NCBI GenBank assembly: GCA_041592335.1
Contig: JBFHQE010000020.1
Coordinates: forward strand, 1-44,967
Length of the DNA stretch: 44,967 bases
Direction of reading: 5' to 3'
Source of the DNA: JBFHQE01 sp041592335
GTDB taxonomy: Bacteria; Pseudomonadota; Gammaproteobacteria; Thiohalobacterales; Thiohalobacteraceae
The notes beneath the pieces were generated by a model. That model had not been told where the DNA came from. It was given only the letters and a program-made list of their open reading frames with translations, and did not search any database. Within the stretch, counting starts at the first letter, position 1, and every line of letters starts with the position of its first letter. Below are positions 7,683 through 16,554 of the stretch, piece by piece. The position numbers were made by a program, and so were the translations under genes.

Positions 7683-8684
7683 ATGGCAGTAACCCACAAG
7701 GTCGAATCCCCTGGCGATCGTTCCCAACATGGGGAAATGGCCGACGAAATCAGCCTCAACGATGACGACACCCTCGAATTGTCCAGTGACGATAACGACA
7801 CTGATACTTCGAACGAGAACGAGACTTTCGAACCGGGCGACATACCTTCCCAACAGATGGACGCTACGCGTCTATACCTGAGCGAAATCGGATTCTCGCC
7901 ATTACTTTCCGCTGAAGAGGAAGTTTATTATTCGCGCCTTGCGCAAAGCGGCGATGAATCCGGTCGCAAGCGCATGATCGAGAGTAACCTGCGACTGGTA
8001 GTCAAGATTGCCCGTCGCTATATGAATCGCGGTCTGGCGTTTCTCGATCTTATTGAAGAAGGAAATCTCGGTTTAATCCGCGCTGTAGAGAAATTCGATC
8101 CGGAACGGGGTTTCCGCTTTTCCACTTACGCCACCTGGTGGATTCGCCAGACCATCGAGCGCGCCATCATGAACCAGACCCGCACAGTGCGTCTGCCAAT
8201 ACATGTCGTGAAGGAAATCAACGTCTACCTGCGCGCCGCGCGCAAGCTGGCGCAAAAGCTTGATCATGAGCCGTCCGCGGAAGAAATTGCGGAACTGCTC
8301 GATAAGCCGATAGAAGATGTCGAGCGTTTGCTGCTGCTCAATGAGCGCACTGCCTCGGTGGATGTGCCACTGGGACATGACACCGATCGCTCACTGCTGG
8401 ATGCGATACCCGACGAGAATAATCCCGATCCGTCCGACCTGTTGGCCGAGGACGATGTCCAGGCCAATCTCGACTTGTGGCTGGAACAACTGAACGACAA
8501 GCAGCGGGATGTAGTGGAGCGGCGGTTTGGACTCCATGGCCAGAAAAGCTGCACCCTGGAAGAGGTCGGCCAGGAAATCGGCGTTACTCGCGAACGGGTG
8601 CGCCAGATCCAGATGGATGCCCTGAAACGCCTGCGGGAGATTCTGGAGCGAGAAGGGTACTCAGAGGATGCGCTGCTGCGCTGA
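7683..8684 (+). CDS. rpoS: RNA polymerase sigma factor RpoS
   Basis: This is the stationary-phase and general stress sigma factor, 333 residues (E. coli 330). An acidic N-terminal tail (DDDTLELSSDDNDTDTSNENE) precedes region 1.2 (DATRLYLSEIGFSPLL). Region 2 contains LRLVVKIARRYMNRGLAFLDLIEEGNLGLI and the -10-reading RFSTYATWWIRQTIERAI. Region 4 has the helix-turn-helix TLEEVGQEIGVTRERVRQIQ. The ATG at 7683 is chosen because GGAGG lies at ideal distance before it; an in-frame ATG at 7647 lacks such a site. Position immediately after nlpD supports RpoS over RpoD or RpoH. A strong hairpin follows at 8714-8748. Confidence 0.97.
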   Translation: MAVTHKVESPGDRSQHGEMADEISLNDDDTLELSSDDNDTDTSNENETFEPGDIPSQQMDATRLYLSEIGFSPLLSAEEEVYYSRLAQSGDESGRKRMIESNLRLVVKIARRYMNRGLAFLDLIEEGNLGLIRAVEKFDPERGFRFSTYATWWIRQTIERAIMNQTRTVRLPIHVVKEINVYLRAARKLAQKLDHEPSAEEIAELLDKPIEDVERLLLLNERTASVDVPLGHDTDRSLLDAIPDENNPDPSDLLAEDDVQANLDLWLEQLNDKQRDVVERRFGLHGQKSCTLEEVGQEIGVTRERVRQIQMDALKRLREILEREGYSEDALLR

Positions 8685-8713
8685 GTTATGCCCATATAGG
8701 TTTCTTACATGAG

Positions 8714-8748
8714 CCCATTGATAAAGGTCAATTGGCCTTTGTCATGGG
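8714..8748 (+). promoter_or_regulatory. Long stable hairpin between rpoS and the cytochrome gene
   Basis: The RNA would fold as CCCAT(U)GAUAAAGGUC-AAUU-GGCCUUUGUCAUGGG: about 15 base pairs with one bulged U and two G-U pairs around an AAUU loop. No T-run follows, so it is not a standard intrinsic terminator. As DNA, the central 18 bases (8723-8740) are a near-perfect palindrome that could also be an operator. It lies 30 bases after the rpoS stop and 58 bases before the cytochrome start. Confidence 0.6.
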
Positions 8749-8806
8749 TTGTGGTATCAATATCAACCAATAATTTACAGACAGACGATCATCAGGAGAT
8801 CATGCA

Positions 8807-9109
8807 ATGAAAAAAATGCTAGCACTGGCGGCAGCCGCAGGTTTGGCAATGATGAGCGGCGTGGCAACAGCGGAACGCCCGGCCGCGGATATCTATAACT
8901 CCAAGTGTATGGCCTGCCATGCAAACGCGATTGCCGGCGCACCCAAGACAGGTGATGCTGCGGCGTGGGGTCCTCGTATGGAAAAGGGTATTGATGCGTT
9001 GCTGGCTTCCGCCAAGACAGGTTTAAACGCTATGCCGCCGATGGGCACCTGCATGGATTGCACCGATGCCGAGCTGAAATCGGCTATCGAGTTTATGCAG
9101 CCGAAGTAA
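8807..9109 (+). CDS. Cytochrome c5-like periplasmic monoheme cytochrome
   Basis: This 100-residue protein has a Sec signal peptide (cleavage near ATA-E, residue 22) and one heme c site CMACH. A conserved GAPKTGDAAAWGPRMEKG stretch and a MPPMGTCMDC segment follow, whose Met is the probable sixth heme ligand and whose Cys pair may form the disulfide typical of cytochrome c5. Such proteins are small soluble electron carriers, for example to terminal oxidases. It is preceded by an AGGAG-type site (CAGGAGATCATGCA) and followed by a strong terminator, so it is probably transcribed alone. Its physiological partner is not shown by the sequence. Confidence 0.92.
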   Translation: MKKMLALAAAAGLAMMSGVATAERPAADIYNSKCMACHANAIAGAPKTGDAAAWGPRMEKGIDALLASAKTGLNAMPPMGTCMDCTDAELKSAIEFMQPK

Positions 9110-9135
9110 GTCGGTCACTGAAATTAAGCAAGATA

Positions 9136-9170
9136 AAAAGGGGACGGAATTTAATTCTGTCCCCTTTTTT
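9136..9170 (+). terminator. Bidirectional intrinsic terminator
   Basis: Arms AAAAGGGGACGGAA and TTCTGTCCCCTTTT (one G-U pair) surround a TTTAA loop. There are T-tracts on the plus side and complementary A-tracts for the minus strand. It separates the convergent cytochrome c5-like and DUF498 genes. Confidence 0.93.
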
Positions 9171-9176
9171 ATTGCA

Positions 9177-9548
9177 TCATCCGATAATCAAGGCGCCGAC
9201 CACGGCGCGGTCTTCCGATACCAGCACGCTATAGGTGCGGCAGGCCGCCGCCGTATCCATGATTTCCACGCCGATGCCCGCCTGGTACAGGCAGGCCAGT
9301 TGCGCGGGGCGTGGAAAGGTTAACTGATCGCCTGTGCCCAGTATCAGGATCTGGGGCTTTTTCTCCAGGATGACTTGCAGGCTGGGCGCCTCTATGTCCT
9401 CGACCAGCCTGACGGGCCAGTCGGGAATAAGGTCATCCGGGCTGATGATCAGACTGCGGGAATAATGCGTGTCATTAATCCTGAGCTGGCCCGGTTCGTA
9501 GCTGCGAATATGGTACTGGGCCCGGGATTTGTCCTCGGCGAATTGCAT
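9177..9548 (-). CDS. Mth938-like domain protein (DUF498)
   Basis: This 123-residue cytosolic protein belongs to the Mth938/Xcc1710-like family, recognisable from the HYSRSLIISPDDLIPDW stretch, the PQILILGTGDQLTFPRPAQ core and the closing MDTAAACRTYSVLVSEDRAVVGALI. The family has a compact alpha/beta fold and no settled function; a eukaryotic relative (NDUFAF3) assists respiratory complex I assembly. A GAGAGGA ribosome site precedes the ATG. The gene is divergent from alaC, and 162 bases separate the chosen starts. Confidence 0.85.
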   Translation of the reverse strand: MQFAEDKSRAQYHIRSYEPGQLRINDTHYSRSLIISPDDLIPDWPVRLVEDIEAPSLQVILEKKPQILILGTGDQLTFPRPAQLACLYQAGIGVEIMDTAAACRTYSVLVSEDRAVVGALIIG

Positions 9549-9710
9549 GCGATCCTCTCTCTGTTTCAGCGGTTTAACTTACTGAGTTTTCAATAAGTTT
9601 CAAGTCGCACTTCGCGCATCTTGTCCTTGTATATCCTCGACGATTTGAGTAAATTGCACCGTTTATATGGCCGCCCGGCCAAGGCATCTTACATTACCGG
9701 AATAACGACC

Positions 9711-10898
9711 TTGTTTGACGAGTTCCCAAGAATCAAGCGCTTACCACCGTATGTGTTCAATATTGTCAATGAGCTCAAGGCGCAGGCGCGAGCGCGGGGC
9801 GAGGACATTATCGATTTTGGTATGGGGAATCCGGACCAGCCGACCCCGGAACACATTGTCGAAAAACTGCGTGAATCGGCCATGCGCGGCGATACGCACC
9901 GGTATTCGCTGTCCAAGGGCGTGCCCCGACTGCGCCGGGCGATCTGCACCTGGTACAAGAATCGTTACAACGTCGATCTCGATCCGGACAAGAACGCCAT
10001 TGTCACCATCGGTTCCAAGGAAGGCCTGGCGCACCTCGCGTTGGCCACGGTGGGGCCGGGAGACGCCGTTCTGGTGCCGAACCCCGCTTATCCGATTCAT
10101 CCCTACGGGTTCGTTATCGCGGGCGCTGACATTCGCCATGTGCCGTTGACGCCGGGCATCGATTTCTTCGCCGAACTGGAAAAAGCCATCAAGGATTCCT
10201 GGCCCAAGCCCAAGATGCTGGTGCTGAATTTTCCGGGCAATCCAACCACGCAGTGTGTCGAGCTGGATTTCTTCGAGCGCGTGGTCGAAATTGCCCGCGA
10301 GCACCAGATCTGGGTCGTACAGGACATCGCTTACGCGGACCTGGTGTTCGATGGTTACAAGGCGCCCTCGATTCTGCAGGTCCCGGGCGCCATGGATGTC
10401 GCCGTGGAATTCTTCTCCATGTCGAAAAGTTACAATATGCCTGGCTGGCGAGTCGGTTTCATGTGCGGCAATGAAAAGCTGGTGGCGGCGCTGGCGCGCA
10501 TGAAATCCTATCTCGATTACGGCATGTTTACGCCCATCCAGATTGCGGCCATTCACGCGCTGGAAGGACCGCAGGAATGCGTGCAGGAAATCTGCAATAT
10601 GTATCAGGACCGCCGCGACGTGTTGTGCGACGGTCTGAATTCGATCGGCTGGAAAGTGGAAAAGCCCAAGGCCACCATGTTTGTCTGGGCACCGATTCCG
10701 GAGCGTTATCGTCACATGGGATCGCTGGAATTTTCCAAGAAGATGCTGGCCGAGGCCAAGGTGGCCGTATCGCCGGGTATCGGCTTTGGCGATTACGGCG
10801 ACGAATTTGTCCGCTTTGGATTAATTGAAAACGAGCATCGCACACGACAGGCGATCCGGGGCATACGCGATATGTTCCGCAAAGATGACAAAAAGTAG
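9711..10898 (+). CDS. alaC: Alanine transaminase AlaC-type aminotransferase
   Basis: This is a PLP-dependent class I aminotransferase making alanine from pyruvate and glutamate. Signature segments are IDFGMGNPDQPTPEHIVEKL, VTIGSKEGLAHL, VPNPAYPIHPYG and FSMSKSYNMPGWRVGF (PLP Lys, residue 239 from this start); FGDYGDEFVRFGLIEN matches E. coli AlaC almost residue for residue. No ATG is available in frame near the start. The TTG at 9711 begins right where homologues begin (FDEFPRIKRLPPYVFN) and has GGA 9 bases upstream; TTG codons at 9621, 9627, 9645 and 9654 would extend the protein by up to 30 unconserved residues. The stop overlaps the ribosome site of hom, so the genes are co-transcribed. 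Confidence 0.93.
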   Translation: MFDEFPRIKRLPPYVFNIVNELKAQARARGEDIIDFGMGNPDQPTPEHIVEKLRESAMRGDTHRYSLSKGVPRLRRAICTWYKNRYNVDLDPDKNAIVTIGSKEGLAHLALATVGPGDAVLVPNPAYPIHPYGFVIAGADIRHVPLTPGIDFFAELEKAIKDSWPKPKMLVLNFPGNPTTQCVELDFFERVVEIAREHQIWVVQDIAYADLVFDGYKAPSILQVPGAMDVAVEFFSMSKSYNMPGWRVGFMCGNEKLVAALARMKSYLDYGMFTPIQIAAIHALEGPQECVQEICNMYQDRRDVLCDGLNSIGWKVEKPKATMFVWAPIPERYRHMGSLEFSKKMLAEAKVAVSPGIGFGDYGDEFVRFGLIENEHRTRQAIRGIRDMFRKDDKK

Positions 10899-10910
10899 GA
10901 GGCACTAAGA

Positions 10911-12221
10911 GTGGAACCGGTACGAGTTGGACTGCTGGGGTTGGGTACCGTTGGCGGTGGAACCTTTAATGTATTGCGCCGCAACGCCGAGGAGATTGCC
11001 CGCCGTGCAGGCCGTGGCATTGAAATCACCCTGGCCGCGGCACGCGAATACGATGCCTCCCGGCTCCCCGGTATCGACCAGATCACCGTGTCCGACGATG
11101 CCTTCAAAGTTGTTGAAGACCCTTCTATCGATATCGTTGTTGAATTGATCGGCGGTTACAGCCCGGCCAAGGAGCTGGTGCTGAAAGCCATCGAAAACGG
11201 CAAGCATGTGGTTACCGCCAACAAGGCGCTGATCGCCATGCATGGCAACGAGATTTTTGAGGCGGCGCAGAACAAGGGTGTGATGGTCGCGTTCGAAGCG
11301 GCGGTCGGCGGCGGTATTCCCATCATCAAGGCGCTGCGCGAAGGCCTGGCCGCCAACCAGGTGGAATGGATGGCCGGTATTATTAACGGCACCGGTAACT
11401 TTATTCTCACCGAGATGCGCGACAAGGGGCGTGATTTTGCCGACGTGCTTGCAGAGGCGCAGGCGCTGGGTTATGCCGAGGCCGATCCGACCTTTGATGT
11501 CGAAGGAATCGATGCCGCGCACAAGCTGACCATTCTCGCTTCACTGGCATTTGGTATCCCGCTGCAGTTCGATAAAACCTTTACCGAAGGCATCAGCAAG
11601 ATTACCGCCGAAGATGTGAATTATGCCGAGGAACTGGGTTATCGCATCAAACACCTGGGCTTCACGCGCAAGACTGCGGACGGGGTGGAGATGCGGGTGC
11701 ATCCGACCATGATTCCGGAACGTCGCCTGATCGCCAATGTCGATGGCGTGATGAACGCCGTACTGGTAAAGGGCGACGCGGTAGGCCCGACCCTGTATTA
11801 CGGCGCGGGTGCCGGTGCCGAGCCGACCGCTTCCGCCGTCGTGGCCGATATCGTGGACGTAACCCGCGTGATGACGGCTGACCCGGAAAACCGTGTGCCG
11901 CATCTGGCGTTCCAGCCGGACAAACTGAACGACGAAAACATCCTGCCCATGGATGCGATTGAAACGGCTTTTTACCTGCGGTTGAGCGCGAACGACAAGC
12001 CGGGCGTGTTGGCGGATGTGACGCGTATTCTTGCCGACAAGAGCATCAGTATCGAGGCGATTCTGCAAAAAGAAGCCGATACTGCCACGGTGCCGGTCAT
12101 TATCCTGACCCATGTTGTGAAAGAAGGTCAGATGAATGAGGCCATTGCCCTGATCGAAGCGCTGGACTCGATAGAAGGCTCGGTCACCAGGATTCGGGTG
12201 GAAAACCTGTCCGCGTCTTAA
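10911..12221 (+). CDS. hom: Homoserine dehydrogenase
   Basis: This 436-residue enzyme reduces aspartate semialdehyde to homoserine, the branch step toward threonine and methionine. It has the NAD(P) loop GLLGLGTVGGGTF at the N terminus, the catalytic-domain motif GIINGTGNFILTEM, the LAEAQALGYAEADPTFDVEG signature and a C-terminal ACT domain (about 355-430, FYLRLSANDKPGVLADVTRI), which in the family mediates feedback by threonine. It is a stand-alone enzyme, not the aspartokinase fusion of enterics. The start is GTG with AGGAGG overlapping the alaC stop. thrC follows after 32 bases. Confidence 0.97.
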   Translation: MEPVRVGLLGLGTVGGGTFNVLRRNAEEIARRAGRGIEITLAAAREYDASRLPGIDQITVSDDAFKVVEDPSIDIVVELIGGYSPAKELVLKAIENGKHVVTANKALIAMHGNEIFEAAQNKGVMVAFEAAVGGGIPIIKALREGLAANQVEWMAGIINGTGNFILTEMRDKGRDFADVLAEAQALGYAEADPTFDVEGIDAAHKLTILASLAFGIPLQFDKTFTEGISKITAEDVNYAEELGYRIKHLGFTRKTADGVEMRVHPTMIPERRLIANVDGVMNAVLVKGDAVGPTLYYGAGAGAEPTASAVVADIVDVTRVMTADPENRVPHLAFQPDKLNDENILPMDAIETAFYLRLSANDKPGVLADVTRILADKSISIEAILQKEADTATVPVIILTHVVKEGQMNEAIALIEALDSIEGSVTRIRVENLSAS

Positions 12222-12253
12222 TGAACTAAAGCAAATTATTTACGAGGTTTACC

Positions 12254-13405
12254 ATGCCATTCCGTCCCCGTTACACAGGCCTGATTGATAAATACCGCGA
12301 CCGTCTGCCGGTGCATGACGACACGCGCATCATCAGCCTGGGTGAAGGCAACACGCCACTCATTCGCCTGAACAATATTCCGCGCGAGATCGGCAAGAAC
12401 GTCGATATCTATGTGAAGTACGAAGGTCTGAATCCAACATGCTCTTTCAAGGATCGCGGCATGACCATGGCGGTCACCAAGGCCGTGGAAGAGGGCAGCA
12501 AGGCCATTATCTGTGCCTCGACAGGCAACACTTCCGCTGCCGCCGCCGCCTACGCGGCGCGCGCGGGTATCACGGCATTCGTCATCATTCCGGATGGCAA
12601 GATTGCCATGGGCAAGCTGGCGCAGGCCATGATGTATGGCGCCATTACCATCCAGATCAAGGGCAACTTTGACGACGGTATGCGTCTGGTTAAAGAAGTT
12701 GCGGAGCATGCGCCCGTGACCATCGTTAACTCAATTAACCCTTATCGCTTGCAGGGCCAGAAAACAGCGGCCTTTGAAATCATCGAGGAGCTGGGGCGCG
12801 CACCGGATTATCACTGCCTGCCAGTGGGTAACGCGGGCAACATCACCGCGCACTGGATCGGTTATTGCGAGTATTCATCGGGTTCAGGCGATCACGTCAC
12901 CGAAGCCTGTAAGTTCTGTAATGGTCATTGCACCTACGCGGGCGGCGCAATCGTCGGTAATCGTCCCAAGATGGTAGGTTACCAGGCCGCCGGTTCCGCG
13001 CCCTTCATGCGTGGCGATATGGTGGATAATCCGGAAACCGTGGCCACGGCTATTCGCATCGGTCATCCGCAGTCCTGGGAACAGGCGTGGAAGGTCAAGG
13101 AAGAATCCGGTGGCTGGTTCGATGAATGTTCTGACGAAGAGATACTCGCTGCACAGAAACTGCTGGCACAAAGCGAAGGTATTTTCTGTGAACCGGCATC
13201 GGCGACATCGGTGGCAGGTGCGCTGCGCGACGTCAAGAATGGCAAGATTCCCGAAGGCAGTTCCATTGTCTGCACCCTGACCGGCCATGGTCTGAAAGAC
13301 CCGGATACCGCTATCCAGCAGTGCCAGTCCACCAGCAAGATGATCACCGTGGATGCCACGCTGGAAGCCGTGCGCGACGCAATTCTGTCGAACATGGAAG
13401 GCTAA
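12254..13405 (+). CDS. thrC: Threonine synthase with a Cys-rich insertion
   Basis: This PLP enzyme converts O-phosphohomoserine to threonine. The fold is the standard short (class II-like) threonine synthase: PLP-Lys motif TCSFKDRGMT (Lys66), CASTGNTSAAAAAYAARAG, and the phosphate-binding loop VGNAGNITAHW. At 383 residues it is about 30 longer than usual. The extra segment (about residues 208-237, bases 12875-12964) sits where homologues go directly from GYKEY to RPRMxGFQ. It contains C219-x2-C222-x3-C226 (ACKFCNGHCTYAGG), with C205 close by. This looks like a metal or disulfide site; function is unknown. The reading frame is continuous, so the insertion is not a frameshift artefact. Conserved sequence resumes at RPKMVGYQAAGSAP. 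Confidence 0.94.
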   Translation: MPFRPRYTGLIDKYRDRLPVHDDTRIISLGEGNTPLIRLNNIPREIGKNVDIYVKYEGLNPTCSFKDRGMTMAVTKAVEEGSKAIICASTGNTSAAAAAYAARAGITAFVIIPDGKIAMGKLAQAMMYGAITIQIKGNFDDGMRLVKEVAEHAPVTIVNSINPYRLQGQKTAAFEIIEELGRAPDYHCLPVGNAGNITAHWIGYCEYSSGSGDHVTEACKFCNGHCTYAGGAIVGNRPKMVGYQAAGSAPFMRGDMVDNPETVATAIRIGHPQSWEQAWKVKEESGGWFDECSDEEILAAQKLLAQSEGIFCEPASATSVAGALRDVKNGKIPEGSSIVCTLTGHGLKDPDTAIQQCQSTSKMITVDATLEAVRDAILSNMEG

Positions 13406-13423
13406 GCCAACGCTGTCTGTTAC

Positions 13424-14422
13424 ATGACGGCATCGTTAACTTTAAGGATACCCGGTTTGTTTGGCCCCTGGCAGGGGAGCGGACAACCGGGTTTTTCTTT
13501 GCCGCCGTTACCCGCGTTGAATACGATGTTAACGCGCGCGACCCAATCACAGTCTTCCCTGGCCGTGAATGCATCGACTAAAACAGCAGCCGAATACAGT
13601 TACCACGCGGATTACCAGCGCTGGCCCGATCAACCGGTGTTACTAGCAGAGCCTGTGCATCTGCGTGCCGACCAGCGCCATGTTCGCGCCTATGGCAGCG
13701 AGTTGTTGTCCGTATCCTCCGATGAAGCCGACGCCTTGCTGAGTACGCTCAATAGTTTCATGGCAGAGGACGGGTTGCGCATTGAGTGCGCAATGCCGAG
13801 CCGCTGGTATCTTCAGCTTGCCACCAAAGCGGATGTGACTTTCAGTCCGTTGCTGGCGGCATTGGGTCGCCCACTTGATGACTTTCTGCCGCAAGGCAGC
13901 GATGCCGCACTCTGGCATCGCCGACTGAATGAGTGGCAGATGTTATTGTTCGATCATCCGGTAAACCTGCAGCGACAGCAGGAAAAAAAACTGGCGATTA
14001 ACGGCATCTGGATATGGGGCGATCATCAACTACAGGCACCCACCGAGCTATCCGGACAACATCTTATGACAGACAATAAGGCGCTGGCAGGTTATGCGCA
14101 GGATCAGTCATGCGCGGTTCAGTCATTGCCGAAGCATTTTGAGCAAGTGCCGCCCGTGCATCAGGATACGCTGGTAATACTGGAGGACCTTAAGCGACCG
14201 CTTGCCTACCAGGATGAAGAAAAATGGCTGGCCGCATTACAGAACATCGAAACCAACTGGCTTGCACCCGCATTGAGCGCACAGAAAAACCGCAGGCTTG
14301 ACACTATCAGGTTACTGACCGATGTGGCCGGAAAGCAATACGATTTTGTCATGCGGCCGCGTTCTCATTGGCGATTCTGGCGCAGGCATTCTACATTGCA
14401 CAACTGGTGGCAACATGACTAA
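13424..14422 (+). CDS. RpfE-like/phosphoglycerate-mutase-like conserved protein upstream of recJ
   Basis: This 332-residue cytosolic protein has features of a family (COG4255) often labelled RpfE-type regulatory protein or cofactor-independent phosphoglycerate-mutase-like. These are IPGLFGPW at the start, DDADALL-like SSDEADALLSTLN, PSRWYLQL, LPQGSDAALWHRRLNEWQMLLFDHPVN, the GIWIWGDH segment, and the C-terminal FxxRPRSHWRFWRR. The name RpfE comes from Xanthomonas, where the gene also neighbours recJ; biochemical function is not established. It starts 18 bases after thrC and its end overlaps recJ by 8 bases, so thrC-rpfE-recJ are probably co-transcribed. Family placement is from memory of motifs and context. 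Confidence 0.7.
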   Translation: MTASLTLRIPGLFGPWQGSGQPGFSLPPLPALNTMLTRATQSQSSLAVNASTKTAAEYSYHADYQRWPDQPVLLAEPVHLRADQRHVRAYGSELLSVSSDEADALLSTLNSFMAEDGLRIECAMPSRWYLQLATKADVTFSPLLAALGRPLDDFLPQGSDAALWHRRLNEWQMLLFDHPVNLQRQQEKKLAINGIWIWGDHQLQAPTELSGQHLMTDNKALAGYAQDQSCAVQSLPKHFEQVPPVHQDTLVILEDLKRPLAYQDEEKWLAALQNIETNWLAPALSAQKNRRLDTIRLLTDVAGKQYDFVMRPRSHWRFWRRHSTLHNWWQHD

Positions 14423-16145
14423 ACGCATTGTCAGGAAAACCTGTGCCTTGCCTGGTGAGGATTATCTGGCCAATATTCCAGCGTTGCTGCGACCTATATA
14501 TGCGAACCGTGGCATTCGCTCGGAGCGTGAGCTTGAGAAGTCATTGGAACATCTCATTAAACCGGATCTCCTGGGTAATATCGATACAGCCACCCACCTG
14601 CTAGAGACCGCCATCCGCGAGAGGCAGTCTATTCTTATTGTCGGCGATTTCGATGCCGATGGCGCCACCAGTACGGCATTGTCATTACGCGCGCTTACAA
14701 TGCTGGGCGCCAGCCATGTCGAATATCTGGTTCCCAACCGCTTCGAATACGGTTATGGATTAACACCCGAAATCGTGGCCGAAGCCGCCAAACGCCAACC
14801 GGACCTGATTATGACTGTCGATAACGGTGTATCGAGTGTGCAGGGTGTGGCGGCGGCTAATGAACTGGGGATAACAGTATTGGTGACAGATCACCATCTC
14901 CCTGGCGAAACCTTGCCAGCGGCGGCAGCGATTGTGAATCCCAATCTCAGGAACGAATGTTTTCCCAGCAAGCACCTCGCCGGTGTTGGGGTGGCTTTTT
15001 ACGTCATGCTGGCATTACGCGCTCGGCTGCGTGACAGCGGGTGGTTTTCCGAAGGCGCGAGACAGGAGCCTAACCTGGCCGAACTGCTCGACCTGGTTGC
15101 GCTGGGGACAGTGGCCGATGTGGTACCGCTCGATCACAACAACCGCATTCTGGTGGAGCAGGGGTTACGGCGTATCCGCGCCGGTAAATCGATTCCCGGC
15201 ATAAAGGCTTTGTTACAGGTGGCTGGAAGAGATCATCGTTATATCAATGCCAGCGATCTGGGTTTCTGCGTCGGCCCGCGCCTGAATGCGGCGGGTCGGC
15301 TGGAAGATATGTCCATCGGGATAGAGTGCCTGCTGACGAATGACGAGAGCAGGGCGCGAACGTACGCCGCGCAGCTCGATCAACTGAATCATGAGCGCCG
15401 GGCGATTGAGTCGGATATGAAGGCCCAGGCCGTCGCTGAACTGGAAGCCCTGCATCTCGATGACACTGCGGACATGCCAATTGGGTTGTGTCTTTATAAT
15501 CCCGAATGGCACCAGGGCGTTATTGGTATTCTGGCTTCACGTATCAAGGATATCTGGCATCGTCCCGTAATTGCTTTTGCCCAGGCCAGCGAAACAGAGT
15601 TGAAAGGTTCGGCGCGTTCCATTCCCGGTTTGCATATTCGCGATGCCCTGGATGCAGTTGCAGCCCGTCACCCGGAATTGATCCAGAAGTTCGGCGGCCA
15701 TGCCATGGCGGCTGGCCTGAGTATACATGCAAGCGATTATCCGGCCTTTCAGCATGCCTTTGACCAGGAAGTTCGGTTGCATCTCGATGAAGGTCAATTA
15801 CAGGGTGTCATTCAAACGGAAGGTGCGTTGGCTTCGGGAGACTTTGTACAGGAAACCGCCCGGCTGATTGCGAATGCCGGTCCGTGGGGACAGCATTTTT
15901 CAGAGCCGCTATTTGACAATGCATTTACCGTGGTCAGCCAGCGTGTCGTTGGCGACAATCATCTCAAGCTGCAGTTACAACCCGAGGAATCACATTTGGC
16001 GCTGGATGCTATTGCGTTTAATCAGGCCGATGTAACAATTACACCGGGGCAGAAAATACAGGCGGCCTACAAGCTGGATATCAATCGTTTTCGCGGCATG
16101 GAGTCGTTACAGCTGGTAGTTGAGTATTTCGAACCTGCTGGATAA
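14415..16145 (+). CDS. recJ: Single-strand-specific 5'-3' exonuclease RecJ
   Basis: RecJ degrades single-stranded DNA 5' to 3' in recombination (RecF pathway), mismatch repair and base excision repair. The 576-residue protein (E. coli 577) carries the DHH-phosphoesterase motifs: DFDADG at 78-83, TVDNG with Asp136, and TDHH with DHH at 159-161. The later conserved block ALGTVADVVPLDHNNR, the DHHA1 region FGGHAMAAGLS and a C-terminal OB-fold follow. The ATG at 14415 is chosen because it matches the family start (MTKRIVRKTC) and overlaps the upstream stop by 8 bases; an in-frame ATG at 14322 lies well inside the preceding gene. Confidence 0.97.
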   Translation: MTKRIVRKTCALPGEDYLANIPALLRPIYANRGIRSERELEKSLEHLIKPDLLGNIDTATHLLETAIRERQSILIVGDFDADGATSTALSLRALTMLGASHVEYLVPNRFEYGYGLTPEIVAEAAKRQPDLIMTVDNGVSSVQGVAAANELGITVLVTDHHLPGETLPAAAAIVNPNLRNECFPSKHLAGVGVAFYVMLALRARLRDSGWFSEGARQEPNLAELLDLVALGTVADVVPLDHNNRILVEQGLRRIRAGKSIPGIKALLQVAGRDHRYINASDLGFCVGPRLNAAGRLEDMSIGIECLLTNDESRARTYAAQLDQLNHERRAIESDMKAQAVAELEALHLDDTADMPIGLCLYNPEWHQGVIGILASRIKDIWHRPVIAFAQASETELKGSARSIPGLHIRDALDAVAARHPELIQKFGGHAMAAGLSIHASDYPAFQHAFDQEVRLHLDEGQLQGVIQTEGALASGDFVQETARLIANAGPWGQHFSEPLFDNAFTVVSQRVVGDNHLKLQLQPEESHLALDAIAFNQADVTITPGQKIQAAYKLDINRFRGMESLQLVVEYFEPAG

Positions 16146-16336
16146 AGCGCAATTACGCGCTAAAATTCATAAAATATATTTCACATTCAAGGCTGTTTTT
16201 ATAACGCCCTGATTTTAAAAGATTAAGCGATCCGTAACAGAATTAACACAATTAAGCTTGCAGCATGCAGGTCGATGGAGAATAAGAACGTCTAACCAAA
16301 ATAGACAGAAAATTTAAGTAACAAAGAGGGTGCGAA

Positions 16337-16552
16337 TTGAAGCTGAATAAAAACATCGGGCGTATTGATCAGGTGCTCAGGTTTGGCATTGGTGCCGTGC
16401 TTATCTTTCTCGGTTTCTTTTCTCATGCCATACCCGATACCTTCACTTCGTTGCTGATTGGCGGTTTCGGCATTATCAATGTGATCGCCGCGCTGGTGCG
16501 CGTCTGTCCACTCTATTATGCCGTGGGAATCAGTAGCTGCCGCGCTGATTAG
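16337..16552 (+). CDS. DUF2892 (YgaP-like transmembrane domain) protein
   Basis: This small 71-residue membrane protein has the DUF2892 pattern: MKLNKNIGRIDQVLRFGIGA, two hydrophobic helices (about 16-31 and 36-54) and the ending RVCPLYYAVGIS. The conserved Cys in CPLY and a second Cys near the end are present. In other proteins this domain is fused to rhodanese (YgaP), hinting at sulfur or redox chemistry at the membrane, but no function is proven. The start is TTG with GAGGGTG before it. It ends 2 bases before the GGDEF-EAL gene, so the two are translationally linked. The upstream 16146-16336 is AT-rich and presumably holds the promoter. Confidence 0.85.
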   Translation: MKLNKNIGRIDQVLRFGIGAVLIFLGFFSHAIPDTFTSLLIGGFGIINVIAALVRVCPLYYAVGISSCRAD

Positions 16553-16554
16553 TT

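Noticed and set aside
9741..10715. Long 324-codon open frame antisense to alaC
   Set aside because: It lies fully within a clearly real aminotransferase gene; its His/Arg-rich translation is typical of GC-rich antisense frames.
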